A DNA stretch of 64,000 nucleotides from Euphrasia confusa (lineage: Eukaryota; Streptophyta; Magnoliopsida; Lamiales; Orobanchaceae). The position numbers and the translations under genes are program-made. The stretch spans positions 21,505,316 through 21,569,315 of the forward strand of contig OX940964.1 in assembly GCA_954870475.1 (NCBI GenBank), in the 5' to 3' direction. The notes below the pieces were generated by a model, which saw nothing but the letters and a program-made list of their open reading frames with translations, had not been told where the DNA came from and searched no databases. Below, piece by piece: positions 18,214 through 31,159 of this stretch (position 1 is the stretch's first letter; every line of letters starts with the position of its first letter).

Positions 18214-20200
18214 GTAACTTCATTGATATATAACAATAGTTTAATGTTTTCCTTTTCTTATGATTGGACAAAAAATTAGCAAATTAGGAAAATTTGTATA
18301 ATCTCTACAGTCGTTGATGATCTGTTTTACTTGATGTGTACTCTTGCATGAGGTCTGTGAGATGAATTCTCCCGAGAAGCCGGGAATGTTATGGTATGGT
18401 AATCGTGTTTCCAGTTTGTTTGATATTTTTTGCTAATCATATGTCTTGAAATGTTTGCTTATGCATGTCATTTCTCCACTGTTTTTGGAAACTTGAAACT
18501 TAGTTGTTGATATAGCTTCTTTAATATAAGAGGTATTTTTCATGAATTTTCCTTGGTACCGTGTTCACACCGTTGCATTGAATGATCCAGACGGTTGCTG
18601 GTTTATATAATGCATACAACTCTTGTTGTTGGTTACTTGGTTATACATTCATGACTCGGTTAGTTATAACCGATTCACAGGGCTTGAGTTTCTGACTTGT
18701 AGTCATATTGTGGTTTCTGATTTATGTTTTTTTAGCAGCCTTGAATCTATTGAGATGAGTTTATCATGCTCAAAATTTAATAAAACGATGAAAAATTATA
18801 CATGTTTAAAAAAAAGTGATTGATTACCTTGTTTGGAGCCTTCCTCTATCACAAGCAAATCTTGAGTTCAAATGCAGAAGCAATGTAACAAGTCCATACT
18901 TACATTCGCAACTCGAAAGTCGGAGATACGAATGGGACTGTCCAGCTTGGATGCATAATTTGATTTTTTTTTTATGTTTTCTCTTAAAAGGAAAAGTAGC
19001 ACTGGAGGGAAAGTAGATCGCAAATTCGACATGAAGCCCCACCATGAAAATTCGACATGAAGCCCCACCATGAAAACATTGATGAGTACAAAAAATTGTG
19101 CCGGGAAAGGACAAATAAATCCATGGTCAGAAAATTGTGTATTTTCTTTTTCTTTTAGCGCATTATGCTAAAATGTTGTTATGTCATTTTGCCTTGATTT
19201 TTATCAGATGCTCAATAATGATCGTGGTGTGCACATGAGGTCTATGCGGCTATGCCTGGAATGATGGGACTGATTACGTTGACATCTAAGGTAGTTCCTT
19301 CCAGTTGTTACTTAGGTGAAATTGTCGCATATTATTCATATTCACTTCAATCTTGTCCTAGATGTCTAGAAATTTCCTGAGAATCTAGTTGAACTGTCAA
19401 ATTGAAAATGTTAACCTGCAGAGTATGTCAGCCAAGAGAGTTCTTCGTATAAATTAATACGAGAATTTGTAAATTTTCTAATTCATTGTAATTCATATGT
19501 TGTGCCTGAGTATTTTGTTTATATATGTCCTATAGGGTACTTGTTGTGTTTTGTTGCAAATGATCATCCAACAGTACATATGTTCAATATATAGAGTGCT
19601 TGGTTAATTTCGGTTTATCCATGTGTTGTCGATGAATATCTTGTTATATGTTTGCCAACTACATATATTCTATAGAGTACTAGCTTGTTGTGTTTTGTTG
19701 CAAATGACCATTTCTTGCAGTACTTAATGTATGTCCACTTGGTTAATTTCATTTTATTCATGTTGCAGCAGAAGATATTCCGTTGTGTTTTGCAGCTATT
19801 CATATTTCAAGCGGCTGTTGGAATTGCAATTGGCACGCTCTTATAATTTTGAACATGTGTTTTGGATATTTATCGCTATTCATATTTCAAGCGGCTGTTG
19901 GAATTGCAATTGGCACGCTCTTATAATTTTGAACATGTGTTTTGGATATTTATCGCTATTATGATGTTTATTTTTCGATCACGTTTTGGATTTCTATCGG
20001 TGTTTAATCGAATGTCTTGGATATTGGTTAACATTGATTTATGATTTTATTGAAACAAATATTATGGTATTGATGTTTTTATTTATATATTTGTATATTT
20101 GGTGTGATTTTAGTGTTAAGTACATCGCTTGTAAAAGAGTAAAAGGATGTATCAAACTATAAAAGACATCACTTTTTACTAATTAAATGAAATTTATAAT
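18214..20200. other. CACTA interior, no gene recognised
   Basis: AT-rich, intron- or UTR-like DNA with no convincing coding frame. It includes a 26-bp tandem duplication (19023-19048 and 19049-19074), a diverged direct repeat (about 19540-19640 and 19670-19790, TTGTGTTTTGTTGCAAATGA) and an exact 80-bp tandem duplication (19801-19880 and 19881-19960). It may derive from the 3' end of the captured gene. Confidence 0.55.
19801..19960. repeat. 80-bp perfect tandem duplication
   Basis: 19801-19880 is repeated without change at 19881-19960. The identity suggests a recent slippage or repair event inside the transposon. Confidence 0.95.
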
Positions 20201-20249
20201 TATTATAGAAATCACTATGTGGAGTACCTAAATCATTTTTAAATCGGGT

Positions 20250-20450
20250 AATAACTGATTTAAATGTGGGACACTATATCTATACTCGACATATTTCAGA
20301 CATCGGGTTTTTGTGCTCGCAACGAAATCGGTTAATAGTCGATTTCTTAAGTTCACAATTATATCGCTTTTCCTAGTTAACCGATTTAAATGTTAATACA
20401 GATATCAGTTAATAACCGATGTCTGAAATATGGCGAGTATAGACATCGCC
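20250..20450. repeat. Subterminal foldback of the CACTA element
   Basis: CTATACTCGACATATTTCAGACATCG near 20280-20305 is matched in inverse near 20418-20445 (CGATGTCTGAAATATGGCGAGTATAG), with AATCGGTTA/TTAACCGATT words between. Likely part of the transposase-binding subterminal region. Confidence 0.6.
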
Positions 20451-20526
20451 TCCATACACATCGGTCGCACAAGTCATTTAAATCAGGTATTACCTGATTT
20501 CTATGACTGTTTTTTTAGTAGTGACC

Positions 20527-21419
20527 ATCTCTACACGCAAGTGTATGGTGAAGTCATTTGAGACTTAATCCCAATCTTTGACTATGCTATGTGTTATTCA
20601 GATAGCCTCCGCGATTTTAGTCGCAGGCTACCAATGGATATACTTTGAAGGTTCTCCATAATTGCTTTGTGATTAAAACACTTTGCTTTTATGGCACATC
20701 AAGCATTCTAATCCATCTTCGAGTATTCTTAAAGAACGACTCGCATTTTTCTAATTACACATACGTCTGCATACATCATTGATCATTCTCAACACTTGTC
20801 CGAATTCTACTTTCTAAACAGAAAGGCATGCTTAGTTGTATCATCTTCCAAATTTAACTCTTAGGTCGGAAGGTCCATTCCTTCAACTATAATTGATCAA
20901 ATCAATTTCGACCTTTTGAATCTTATTTGAATAAATACTACTAAGTATAAGAATTCACAATTATAATGATTTGATAAGAAATATATCTAATAAGAAAGAA
21001 ACAAGTTATAAATGCTTTGTTGCATTGTGGTAGACTAAGGATTCATCATTCACATTATTGCTACCTAATGTACCAGAATAGATAATACCATTATTTCTTA
21101 TCATAATCATCACCATGTGATGATTATGATAAGAAATAATGGTATTATCCATTCATAAATAATAGAAATCCAGAACAAAACGTTCTTTCTAAAATAAGGG
21201 GTACATAATGCAATAAACTTGAAATGAAATCCTATTTAACTACTAAAGCAGATAAATGTCTTCCACCGCAACAGCTGCCTCCTCTACAGCTTTGCCCATG
21301 TAGAATCAAACTCTTCTTCTCTAAGTCGCCGGGTTTTCTGGAACCCCTGCATTTAAAATGCACATACCATCAGTGGTTCCAAATCTACACACCAGAATTC
21401 TGGTAGATAATACCGCTGA
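20527..21419 (-). pseudogene. pol: Decayed pol of A2, integrase/protease side
   Basis: Continues the dead pol after the CACTA element. Contains an exact inverted repeat with 33-bp arms (21081-21149) not present in the other copies. Near 21340-21420 the protease region is still partly present but its DTGA motif is altered and a stop follows the gag frame. Confidence 0.75.
21081..21149. repeat. Perfect 33-bp inverted repeat with 3-nt loop
   Basis: Arms 21081-21113 and 21117-21149, loop CAT. In A1 (about 6700-6765) and A5 the same place is only weakly self-complementary. One arm of A2 has been rewritten to match the other. Confidence 0.9.
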
Positions 21420-22236
21420 CTATGTTTTTACGACTAAAGAAAAATTCGTACCTTTGAGAGGACATTCAGACCTCCAGTGTCCAGACTTATTGCATCGGAA
21501 GCATTTGCCCCTCGGCTTTGCAGCCCCCACTTGTGGTCCATTCCTTTTGGCACCACTGGGTTTCTTGGCTTGCTTCCTTTTCTTGCCCCTACCTCCAATA
21601 GGCCTTAAGCCTTTGGACTTGGTAGCTACAAGCGCTTGAGACTTGCCCTTCCTGTAGATCCCCTCTGCCGCCTTTAGTTCAGTCAGGAGTTGCGCAAGAG
21701 CATAAGACAGTTTACCCATATTATAGCTCATGCGAAACTGCTCAAAACTAGGGGTCAGAGACTGGAGTATGATGTCGACTTGCGTCTCACCATCAATTTG
21801 AGCTCCTAGGATCTCAAGCTCATTCAACAGACTCATCATCTTAAGAACGTGCTCCCCTACGGGTTCCTTCAGACTGAGTAGTTGTCATGAGGACTCTCAT
21901 GGCTTCTTGCCTTGCCGCACGATCTTGCTCTCCAAACATTTCCTTGAGGTTGTACAACATATCCTCGGCAGTGTCCATCGACTGGTGTTGGGTTTGGAGT
22001 ACATTTGACATTGAAGCCAAAATATAACACCTAGCCATTTCATCAGCCTTTTTCCACTTCCGATATGCTTCCTTTTCCTCATTAGTTGAGGCATCAGTGG
22101 GCTCAGCAGGGCATGGATCATAGAGTACAAACTTGTACTCCTCAGAAGTCAGGACAATGTCCAAATTTCTCCTCCAATCAATATAATTGGGGCCAGTGAG
22201 TTTATGCTCCTTGAGTATTACAGAAAGTGGATTCAT
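21420..22236 (-). pseudogene. gag: Gag of A2, frameshifted
   Basis: Starts at 22236 with the same ATG context as A1. The first 120 or so codons (22236-21875) read the capsid signature LTGPNYIDWRRNLDIVL. A two-base loss near 21865-21870 (GGAACCCGTAGGGG against GGAACGCCCGTTGGGG in A1) shifts the frame; the rest (21839-21420) continues in another frame with the zinc knuckle CFRCNKSGHWRSEC. Apart from this lesion the sequence is close to the A1 Gag, so gag was probably intact at insertion. Confidence 0.85.
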
Positions 22237-23812
22237 AGCTATTCTCTAAACCTATAAGCACATTTAAACAAACAATCAATTTAATATCCGATATTATCTC
22301 CCCAAATAATATCATTAAATTACTAATTACATCTAAAATCCCATCAGGTAAGGCAAGCCACGTGGTGTGGACGTTTACCCACCCAAATGATTTAGCAATT
22401 AGTTTTTCTTTGGTCATACATCACTTATAGCGTGACCTCGTGGGGAGGAATATTATAATGCGTATCTAAGTGTAAACCATTACTCAGCACCAAAGTAAAT
22501 CGTTTGGAATTGCTACATCACCGCAAGCCACGTGGTGTGGACGTTTACGATAACTTCACAACTCTTCACAATTCCTTACAACTGTCTACATCAATTAATC
22601 CAAAATCCATTAGTATAGCAAGCCACGTGGTGTGGACGTTTACTACACCAAGAGACTTTTATAATTGACTCCCAATTACAAGATCCATTCGATTTTCGTA
22701 AATCAGGACGCGGAGAATCATAAGTGAAACTCGAAGTTTCTTACCAGTGATTCACCATGCGAACAACCCTATCTCTCATAAATGAGGGAGCCGAGCAGAC
22801 AATCGATCCATCTTTAAAAAAATGGTACGACTGCCTCTAATTTGTGTCATCCACATGACCAAGTGGCTTTGGCTCCATTCCACTCCCCGGGGTGAGAATG
22901 AGTCGACTTGAAATCAGTTTCAGAAAGACAAATTAGGCATTGTTTGATAGACTTAATCAATGTTTCTTGTAAAAGGAATTACAAGAATTCTCCTCCAATG
23001 ACATATCTATATGAACTTCAAAAGCTCATAAATGTCACCAAGAGAACAGTAATGGAGACCATGGGTATGTTTCCATACCCTCTCCCACTTAGCTTTTTAT
23101 AACAAAGGGATACGCTATCTAATGCATAATTAAACACATAAGCATGCATACAAGCAATAAAGCACATAGTATCACATAGTCAAAATAATGCTAGAGAAAT
23201 TATTTTCCGACTATCATGGCTTTATTCCATCTCCGTATGCGTCTTCTAGTCTTCAGTCTTCGTTTTTGAATGCTCCATGTGACGAGAATATTAATCCCAA
23301 TATTTAAAACTATTTATTTTCAATAAATCCAAAAGATACTTAATTCGAAAATTAAGTCAATCGAATAAGTCAAAAATAAAATTAAATATTATTAATATTT
23401 TTTATTTATTTATTTTCCTATCTAATTCTATTAAATCTCTAGAATAATCTATCCAAGACCCACTTGGAATATTCTAGAAGACTTATATAATAAAATAAGG
23501 AAATAAAATAAATTTGGACTCTTCTACTTTCCAAAATTAATTAATTTCCATGTCCATGAAAATTCCCATAAAATAGGAATAATCAAATAGGAAATAAATC
23601 AATTTATTAATTAATTATTTTCCTATCTAATTCTATTAAATCTCTAGATTCCTATCCCAAGTAGGACTTGGAATACTCTAGAAGACTTCCATAATAGAAT
23701 AAGGAAATAAATTAATTCCAATTAATTCTTTTCCTATTTCCATGAGAATTCCCAAACATAGGAGTACTCAAAATAGGAAAACCGAATCAATTAGGAAAGT
23801 GAATCTTGGTAG
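22237..23812 (-). other. A2 leader, main part
   Basis: Reverse-oriented leader with three hairpin repeats (22353-22378, 22523-22548, 22618-22643), the GAAA-loop hairpin and PPT-like tract (23063-23090) and AT-rich foldbacks up to about 23790. A3 interrupts at 23812; the primer-proximal part is at 41522-42086. No protein gene supported. Confidence 0.8.
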
Positions 23813-24073
23813 TGTTGGAATTCGATATCCCGGGCTATTAAAATTTGCGGAAACAATAACCCGATCAAAACCATTCGCCGGAGATCACGCGAACACCACG
23901 TACGAGCCGGAGCACGAACCGAACGCACGACGCGGCCGAAGCCGCGCGCACGCCCAGCCCGAGCCCCCGCACGCGGGGCTCACGCGATCGAGAGGTCGAT
24001 CGCTCAAGGCGATCGACTGGGGCTGCCCAGCAGCCCCTTGCGGCGAGTCCGGCGACTCGCCGCCGCTGGGTAT
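23813..24073 (-). repeat. A3 3' LTR, outer part
   Basis: Reverse LTR end (TGTTGGAATTCGATATCCC...) with its GC-rich hairpin array (about 23930-24070). Cut at 24073 by A4; GGTAT at 24069-24073 is the A4 target duplication and the LTR resumes at 32954. Confidence 0.9.
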
Positions 24074-25862
24074 TGTTGGAGTTGTGTACTTAATGTCTAG
24101 ATTTAAGTAACGGAAACTCACGATCCAGTGTCACTAATCTATTTAATTAAATAAACAATTATTTGCGTTTAATTATTTATAATTAAATATATGCAAATCA
24201 TAGTCCTGGATTTTATACGTTGTAGTTAGTATGGTGTTGCATGGGCGCACAGAAGATCATACTATCGGTTACTCGTATTTAATCGAACAGTTGCTCACGA
24301 CCTAGATGGACACGGACCAATCCATCGGTATAGTCGTTGTGTGAGAGAGAAAATAATTTATCTTAATTATTTTATCACACTTGTAAACTTGGTGTATTGA
24401 GCGGATCTGCTTGAGATTTATCGATTAGGATTGCCGGCGATAATCGATTTAAGTCTCTGTGTATTTTATTCTTAATCCCCGATATTATTGCGGGTGTGTA
24501 TATTTAATATAAGTGACTTTGATTTACCAAAGGAATTAACCGATTTAATTATTGGGTTAATTACCGGTTAAGTTGGGTCACTATATTTTATATATGGCAT
24601 GCCGTGAATACTTGACGGGAAAGTGTATCCCGGAAGGGTTGATAATATCCCCGAGATGAGTTCATAAGGAATTATTATGTAAACCCTGCAGGTGGATTCG
24701 TTCCGCATAATAATTAAGGTTGAATGGTACTAGTCTCGGATAAAAGAGATGAATAAATTAATTAGCAATAAATTAATTTTATTCATGGATATTTATATCT
24801 TAAATACACGGAATAAATAATACTACCGGAGAAATATTATTTGATATAATATGGTTTAATATTGGGAGTGCAATCAATTTTATATAGTGGAAAATAGAAT
24901 TAATTAATATTGATAAGGATTAATGGACTTGAGCATTGGGCTCAATTTAATCTTCAATATTGGAAGCCCAATATTCCACCTCCTTAAGATCCCCTACGTA
25001 GCCTATAAAAGCACTACATGGTCTTCTCTATTCTCATAAGTTCATAACTTGAAGATCACAATTCTAGAGAGAGAAAGTAGAGAGGGAGATCCATGGAGTT
25101 CGGTAGATCGTCGCCCACACGACGTCCGAGATAGTGCAAGGAATACGTGAGAAGATCTCAAGGTCGTCAAATTGAGTTCTTCGTTTTTCCGAACAACGAG
25201 AACGAGGTAAATCGTAAAACCCTCTTTATGATTTTATCGTTTAATTATCGTAAAAATACCTTGAACCAAGATCCAAGGAACGGACCCACGAGACGAGGTC
25301 GAACCGGGCGGTGGTGGTCGGACCACCGGACCGCCGGCGGCTCGACGACTCGGCTGGAAAGGGATCGCGCGAGGTGGATCGAGCCTAGGGCTCGATCACG
25401 CGGATCGGCTGCGGGTTTTCCCGTAGCGATCTGCTGCCAGCTACGGGTTTTTCCGCAGCGACTCGTAGCGCCCAGCAGCAGCGAGTCAGGCGACTCGCTG
25501 CGGGTTGCTGTGGGCTGCTACGGGGATTTCGCTGGGTGCTGTGGGATTTCCCGCAGCTGACCCGCAGAGATCCAGCAGGGTCCCAGCAGCAGCGAGTCAG
25601 GCGACTCGCTGCGGGTTGCTGCGGGCTGCTGCGAGCAACCCCGCGTGGCTGCTGCGGGTTTCGCGGGTTCACGCGAGTTCTCTCGTGTTTTTACCGCGTA
25701 ACTTTTTCGTATGGTCATGTACGTGTTCCGGGAGTCGATTGGAGTTGTCGGTTCCGCAATTTTGACAATTCCGGATATTCGATCTCCGTAGGATTTCGGT
25801 CGGAATTAATTAGATAATTTATATATTTAAATTTATTAATTCCGGGATATCGATTTCCAACA
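24074..25862 (+). repeat. A4 5' LTR (1789 bp)
   Basis: TGTTGGAG...TTCCAACA. TATA 25004-25010, UTR hairpin 25109-25124 (CGTCG/CGACG, loop CCCACA), donor GAG|GTAAAT (GT 25207). Its hairpin array differs in sequence from A1 and includes a 40-bp direct repeat (25471-25510 and 25582-25621), each copy with an AGCGAGTC/GACTCGCT stem. Open frames across this region are GC artefacts. Confidence 0.95.
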
Positions 25863-28146
25863 ATTGGTATCAGAGCGTTGGTTTTAGTTCATGGTATTTT
25901 TCGATAAATTGTTCTACCTTGCAGGGTTTCCGATTATTATGGCTAGATTTAATTTTTGTTAATTAATGTCATAATAATGCTCTTGATTATTAAACTCTCG
26001 GTGATGTCAATATTTGTTCTTGTGTGGTGAATGCTTGTTCTTATTTTTCCGGAAATTGTATGAGGTCGATTTCATGTAGAGAATCGATACCGGATAATTG
26101 TAAATTAATTTTGTAAAATTATTTACGTTGGATCGATTCCGAAACGACGACCGGAAAAGTGTGACGGAGGAGACGAAGAGAGGGAGGACCGGGGATCGAT
26201 CATGATGATCGATCCCATGAGGATCGATCGAAGGGGGGGCTTTGGGGCTGCCCGCGGGAACCCTCGGCCACGCCGGCCACCGGTGGTGGTGGCGCGTGGG
26301 CTGAGGTGGTGGCGGCGCTCCTCCCCGGCCGGCGATCGATGGTGGGGGACGCGGGGTCCTCGTGATCTCGTGTTCTCCTACCTAGATTCACTTTCCTAAT
26401 TGATTCGGTTTTCCTATTTTGAGTATTCCTATTTTTGGGAATTCTCATGGAAATAGGAAAAGAATTAATTGGAATTAATTTATTTCCTTATTCTATTATG
26501 GAAGTCTTCTAGAATATTCTATGTTCTACTTGGAATAGGATTCTAGAGATTTAATGGAATTAGAAAGGAAAATAATTAATTATTAAATTAATTTATTTCC
26601 TAATTGATTATTCCTATTTTATGGGAATTTTCATGGACATGGAAATTAATTAATTTTGGAAAGTAGAAGGGTCCTTAATTAATTTTTCCTATTTAATTAT
26701 TCCTTTATGGAATTTTTAATGGATTAGGAAAGGAATTAATTTGGAAGGATTAAGAGTCCTAAATTATTTTATTTCCTTATTTCATTATGGAAATCATCTA
26801 GAATATTCCAAGTGGGTCTTGGATAGATTATTCTAGAGATTTAATGAAGTAGAAAGGGAAAATAAAATAAATTATTTTATTTCCTTATTTCATTATAGAA
26901 GTCTTCTAGAATATTCCAAGTGGGTCTTGGATAGATTATTCTAGAGATTTAATGAAGTAGAAAGGGAAAATAAAATAATAAAAATATTAATAATATTTAA
27001 TTTTATTTTTGATATATTCGATTGACTTAATTTTCGAATTAAGTAACTTTTGGATTAATTGAAAATAAATAGATTTAAATATTGGAATTAATATTCCCGT
27101 CACATAGAGCATTCAAGAACGAAGACTGAAGACTAGAAGATGCGTACGGGGATGCGATAAAGCCATAATAGTCGGAAAATAATATTCTAGTATTATTTTG
27201 ATTATGTGATTATATTCTATGTGCTTTATTTCATGTATGCATGCTTATGTGTATTTAATTATGCATTAGATAGCGTATCCCTTTATTATAAAAAGCTAAG
27301 TGGGAGAGGGTATGGAAACATATCCATGGTCTCCATTGCTGTTCTCTTGGTGACTTTTATGGACTTTTGAAGTTCGTATAGACAAGTCATTGGAGGAGAA
27401 TTCTTGTAATTCCTCTTACGAGAAACATTGATTAAGTCTATCAAACAATGCCTAATTTGTCTTTCCAAAACTGACTTCAAGTCGACTCATTCTCACCCCG
27501 GGGAGTGGAATGGAGCCAAAGCCACTTGGTCATGTCGAGTACACAAATTAGAGGCAGTCGTACCATCTTTTGAAGGTGGATCGATTGTCTGCTCGGCTCC
27601 CTCATTTGATGAGAGATAGGGTCGTTCGCATGGTGAATCACTGGTTAGAAACTTCGAGTTTCACTTATGATTCTCCGCGTCTTGATTTACAAGATTGAAT
27701 GGATCAAGTAATTGGGAGTCAATTATAAAAGTCTCTTGGTGTAGTAAACGTCCACACCACGTGGCTTGCTATGCTGACGGATTTTGGATTAATTGATGTA
27801 GACAGTTGTAAGAAATTGTGAAGAGTTGTGAAGTTGTCGTAAACGTCCACACCACGTGGCTTGCGGTGATGTAGCAATTCCAAACGATTTACTTTGGTAC
27901 TGAGTAATGGTTTACACTTAGATACGCATTATAGTATTCCTCCCCACGAGGTTCCGCTATAAGTGATGTATGACCAAAGGAAATCTAATTGCTAAGTCGT
28001 TTGGGTGGGTAAACGTCCACACCACGTGGCTTGCCTTATCTGATGGGATTTTAGGTGTGATTAGTGATTTAATGATATTATTTGAGGGAGATAATATCGG
28101 AGATTAAATCAATTGTTTGTTATTATATGTGCTCATAGATTAGGAA
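25863..28146 (+). other. A4 primer site and leader
   Basis: Primer site 25865-25876. GATCGATC-ATGAT-GATCGATC palindrome near 26195-26215; AT-rich foldbacks 26400-27000; PPT-like tract and GAAA hairpin 27298-27325; hairpin repeats at 27744, 27839 and 28009; acceptor-like CATAG at 28134-28138. No protein gene supported. Confidence 0.8.
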
Positions 28147-28640
28147 ATGGCTTTGAACCCACTTTCTGTGATACGTAAGGATTTTAAACTCACTGGTCCC
28201 TAAATGTAAAGATTGGAATAGAGATCTAGACATTACCCAAACTGTTGAAGAGTACAAGGTTGTACTCAATGAGCTTTATCCTTCCGAGCCTATTGACATA
28301 GGCGGCTAGACAAGAAGCGATGAGGATACTCATAAAGGCCAGTCGCTTCGAGGAAACGCTTAAACACGTTTTTGAGATGATTGACCTTTTAGACGAGTTG
28401 AGACGGAGATCGCAAGCTCTTGTAGCCAATGCCAAAGGATTCAAACATAAAGCATGAATCGGGGGAAAGGACAAGAAAGAAAAGAAACCCAGTGGTTCTT
28501 TTTGGACCACGAGATGGGACGAGAAAGCCATGAGGCAAGAGTTCTCGATGCAAACAGTCTGGGTACTGGAAGTCTGATTATCCTCTCAAAGAAAGTACGA
28601 AATTCTTCTTTAGTCGTAAAACATAGTCAGTGGTAATAAT
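28147..28640 (+). pseudogene. gag: Gag remnant of A4
   Basis: Starts with an ATG at 28147 matching the gag start (MALNPLSVI-like) but loses the frame within about 20 codons. Most of the central capsid region is deleted; a knuckle remnant (CKQSGYWKSD-like, near 28550) survives. A5 has the same deletion pattern (AGACAAGAAGCGATGAGGAT joined to GAGGAAACGCTTAAACACG). Confidence 0.8.
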
Positions 28641-31147
28641 AACCGGAACCTGGTGTGTAGATATGGAACCACTGACGGTATGTGCATTTTAAATGCAAAG
28701 GTTCCAGGAAACCTAACGACTTTGAAAAGAAGAAATCGTAGTCTACATGGGCAATGCTGTAGAGGAGGCAGCAGTTGCAGTGGAGGACATTTTATAGGAT
28801 TTCATTTTGAGTTATTGCTTTTATGTACCTTTCATATTAGAAAGAACTTTGTTCTGGATTTCTAATAAATGGATATTTTATTTCTTTTAATCATTTGATG
28901 GTTATAAGAAGAAATAATGATATTATCTATTTTGGTACATTGGCTAGCAATATATAAATGATAAATCCTGAGTTCACCACGATGCAACGAACCGTAGTAT
29001 GAAACTCGTTTTACTAATAAGAGATTTCTTTATCAATTATATTTGTGGATTCTTATGCTGAGTCATGTTTATTCAAATAAGAAGTTCAAAGGTCGAAAAT
29101 TGATATTTGATCAATTAAGTTGAGGGAGTGGACCTTCCGACCTAAGAATCTAATTTGGAAGATAATATGACTAAGCAATCCTTTATGGATATAAGATGTA
29201 AGATCCGGACAAGTATAAGAATTGATTGACTCTGATGTATGCAGACCTATGCCTACTCAGACAATAAGGTACGAGTACTTCATTTTATGATTACTCGAAA
29301 AATGGATTAGAATACCTGATGTGCCACAAAAGCAAGTGTTTTGACAAGTCAATGGACACTAAGCATTTGTGGAGAACCATCAAGGTATATCCATTTGTGG
29401 CCTGCGATTTGATCGCGGAGGCAAGTACCTGTCTGAGGAATGCATGGTATACTGATCAGAGATTGGGATTTGATCCTAAATGACTTCACCATACACTGTT
29501 GTGTAGAAATGGTGTGTCGTAAACAAGAAATGGAGCTCTTATAGAAATAGTAAAATCATGAGTTATACGGAACTACCTGTGTTCTATGGATATGTCTGGA
29601 AACAACGGCGCATTCAAATGCGGTTGTAGAATATCCTAGAAGAACAAAAGATGTGTATTCAATAGTACTATGAACCAGAAGGACGTTATAAGTTCTAACG
29701 CCCGGTTCTTAGAGAAAGACTATATAATGAACCACAAGCCCAAGGTGACGTAATACTTTGAAATGAGAGAGAAATATTAAGACTTAGAACCAGCCGAACC
29801 GAGTAGCGGTACACCACTAACTGCACCTACTGTTATCACTGTTTATACACCGGAATGCCATTGTAGTGGGAGGTTGTGGGACAACCGGAGATATTCATAA
29901 GACTAGGAGAGTCTTCGGACTCTGGACCTAGTATACATGAAATCGATCCCTAGATCTACATGAAGGCCGTACTAGATCTAAATGTGCCTTCTTGGAGAGC
30001 AATAAGGATTATTGCTAAGAGGCGAGATCATTTAGAGTACAAGCTTAGTTGATCCATTTATGGATTGAAACAAAGCATTGAGTTCGTGGTACTTGCAAAT
30101 TGATGAGATAGTCCATTTTATGGATTCATCAAAAGCATAGACGAATTGTGTGTATTGGAAACGTGATGGAAAACAAGGTGGTGTTTCTCGGAGGTTTTAT
30201 GTAGATAACATTTTATCATTGGTAACAATGTAAAGATGTTGTCAGACATAAAATGGTGGTTGTCTAGATAAATCATTATGAAAGATATAGGAAGAAGTTG
30301 GACATGTTCTTGAGATCTTGGATCTCTAGGAATGAACATTGTACTTCTCCTGGACATCCTACATATATGATTATGGTTCGTTTTAACATGCAAGATTCCG
30401 AGAAAGGTTCGTTACCTTTCAAAGACGGAATGCAACTATCTAAGGATATGTGTTTTGGAACACAAAAGGAGATAGAAGCAATGAAAGCAGTTTCCTACAC
30501 TTTTAGTGTGGAAAGCTTAATAAATGCATTGTTGAAAACAAGAACCTGATATCGGCTATGCGGTTAGCGTAGTGGGAGGATATCAAGGTAATCCTGGAAA
30601 GGAATATTCGACTGCTGTAAAAGTACTTTCGAAGTACTGTTCTAGACTACGAAGCAGACGAGCATTTCCTTTGGATTACATTCTCTTAGATTTCTAATCA
30701 AATGAGGACTGGTGTAAGTCGATATCAGGCTATGTGTTTCACTATTGAAGGAGAAGGAGTTTTAACATGGAAGAGTGATAAGCACGATGCTTTTCGGACT
30801 CTGCCATGGGTAACCAAATAGCGGCCTCAGAGGCAGCGGAAGTTTTGGTATAACTCCGGGATAATCTCTGGGACTTAGAAGTGATTCTTAATTTGCCAAA
30901 AGGCTATGTGAATAGAGGTGCGATGGCAAATGGTAAGAAATCACAAGTCCATAAGTGTAAGATAACACATAGTGCAAGTACCACCTGATACGAGTCATCG
31001 TCAAGGGAGACGACGCTGTAGTCACCAAGATAACTTCAGAGCGGCAACCTAGAGTGCTCATTCACATAGTACTTCTTGGAAGTACAAACTTAAGCACGTG
31101 ATGAGTATGGGAGTCGGGAGTTTGGAGGAAATGACTAGACCTTAGTA
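28641..31147 (+). pseudogene. pol: Decayed pol of A4
   Basis: Collinear with the dead pol of A1 and A5. Protease motif lost (TGTGTAGATATGGAACC, near 28653), YVDN near 30199, stops throughout. RNase H end near 30700-31130 is recognisable only at the nucleotide level. No other gene in this stretch. Confidence 0.8.
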
Positions 31148-31159
31148 CAAGTGGGAGAT

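Larger units (their letters stand above)
17070..20523. mobile_element. Non-autonomous CACTA (En/Spm) transposon carrying host-like exons
   Basis: Begins CACTACTAAAAACAG and ends CTGTTTTTTTAGTAGTG, a CACTA-type terminal inverted repeat, with the 3-bp duplication ACC on both sides (17067-17069 and 20524-20526). Length 3454 bp. Subterminal zones (17080-17300 and 20200-20510) are rich in short AATCGGTTA/GATTTAAATG-like motifs in both orientations, as expected for transposase binding. No transposase (TnpA/TnpD) frame is present, so it needs a partner. The middle holds exon-like pieces with splice signals. Inserted in the dead pol of A2. Confidence 0.9.

Noticed and set aside
18824..19114. Short frames of 60-96 codons inside the CACTA element
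   Set aside because: AT-rich, no domain, overlap simple duplications; no transposase similarity recognised.
25147..25817. Frames of 86-137 codons in the A4 LTRs (also 32233-32903)
   Set aside because: Same cause: GC-rich hairpins and direct repeats in LTRs; overlapping frames on both strands.
27428..27619. Sense-strand short frame in leaders (also 38418-38609 minus, 47429-47611)
   Set aside because: Open in A3, A4 and A5 but stopped in A1 and A6; no protein-level conservation seen.
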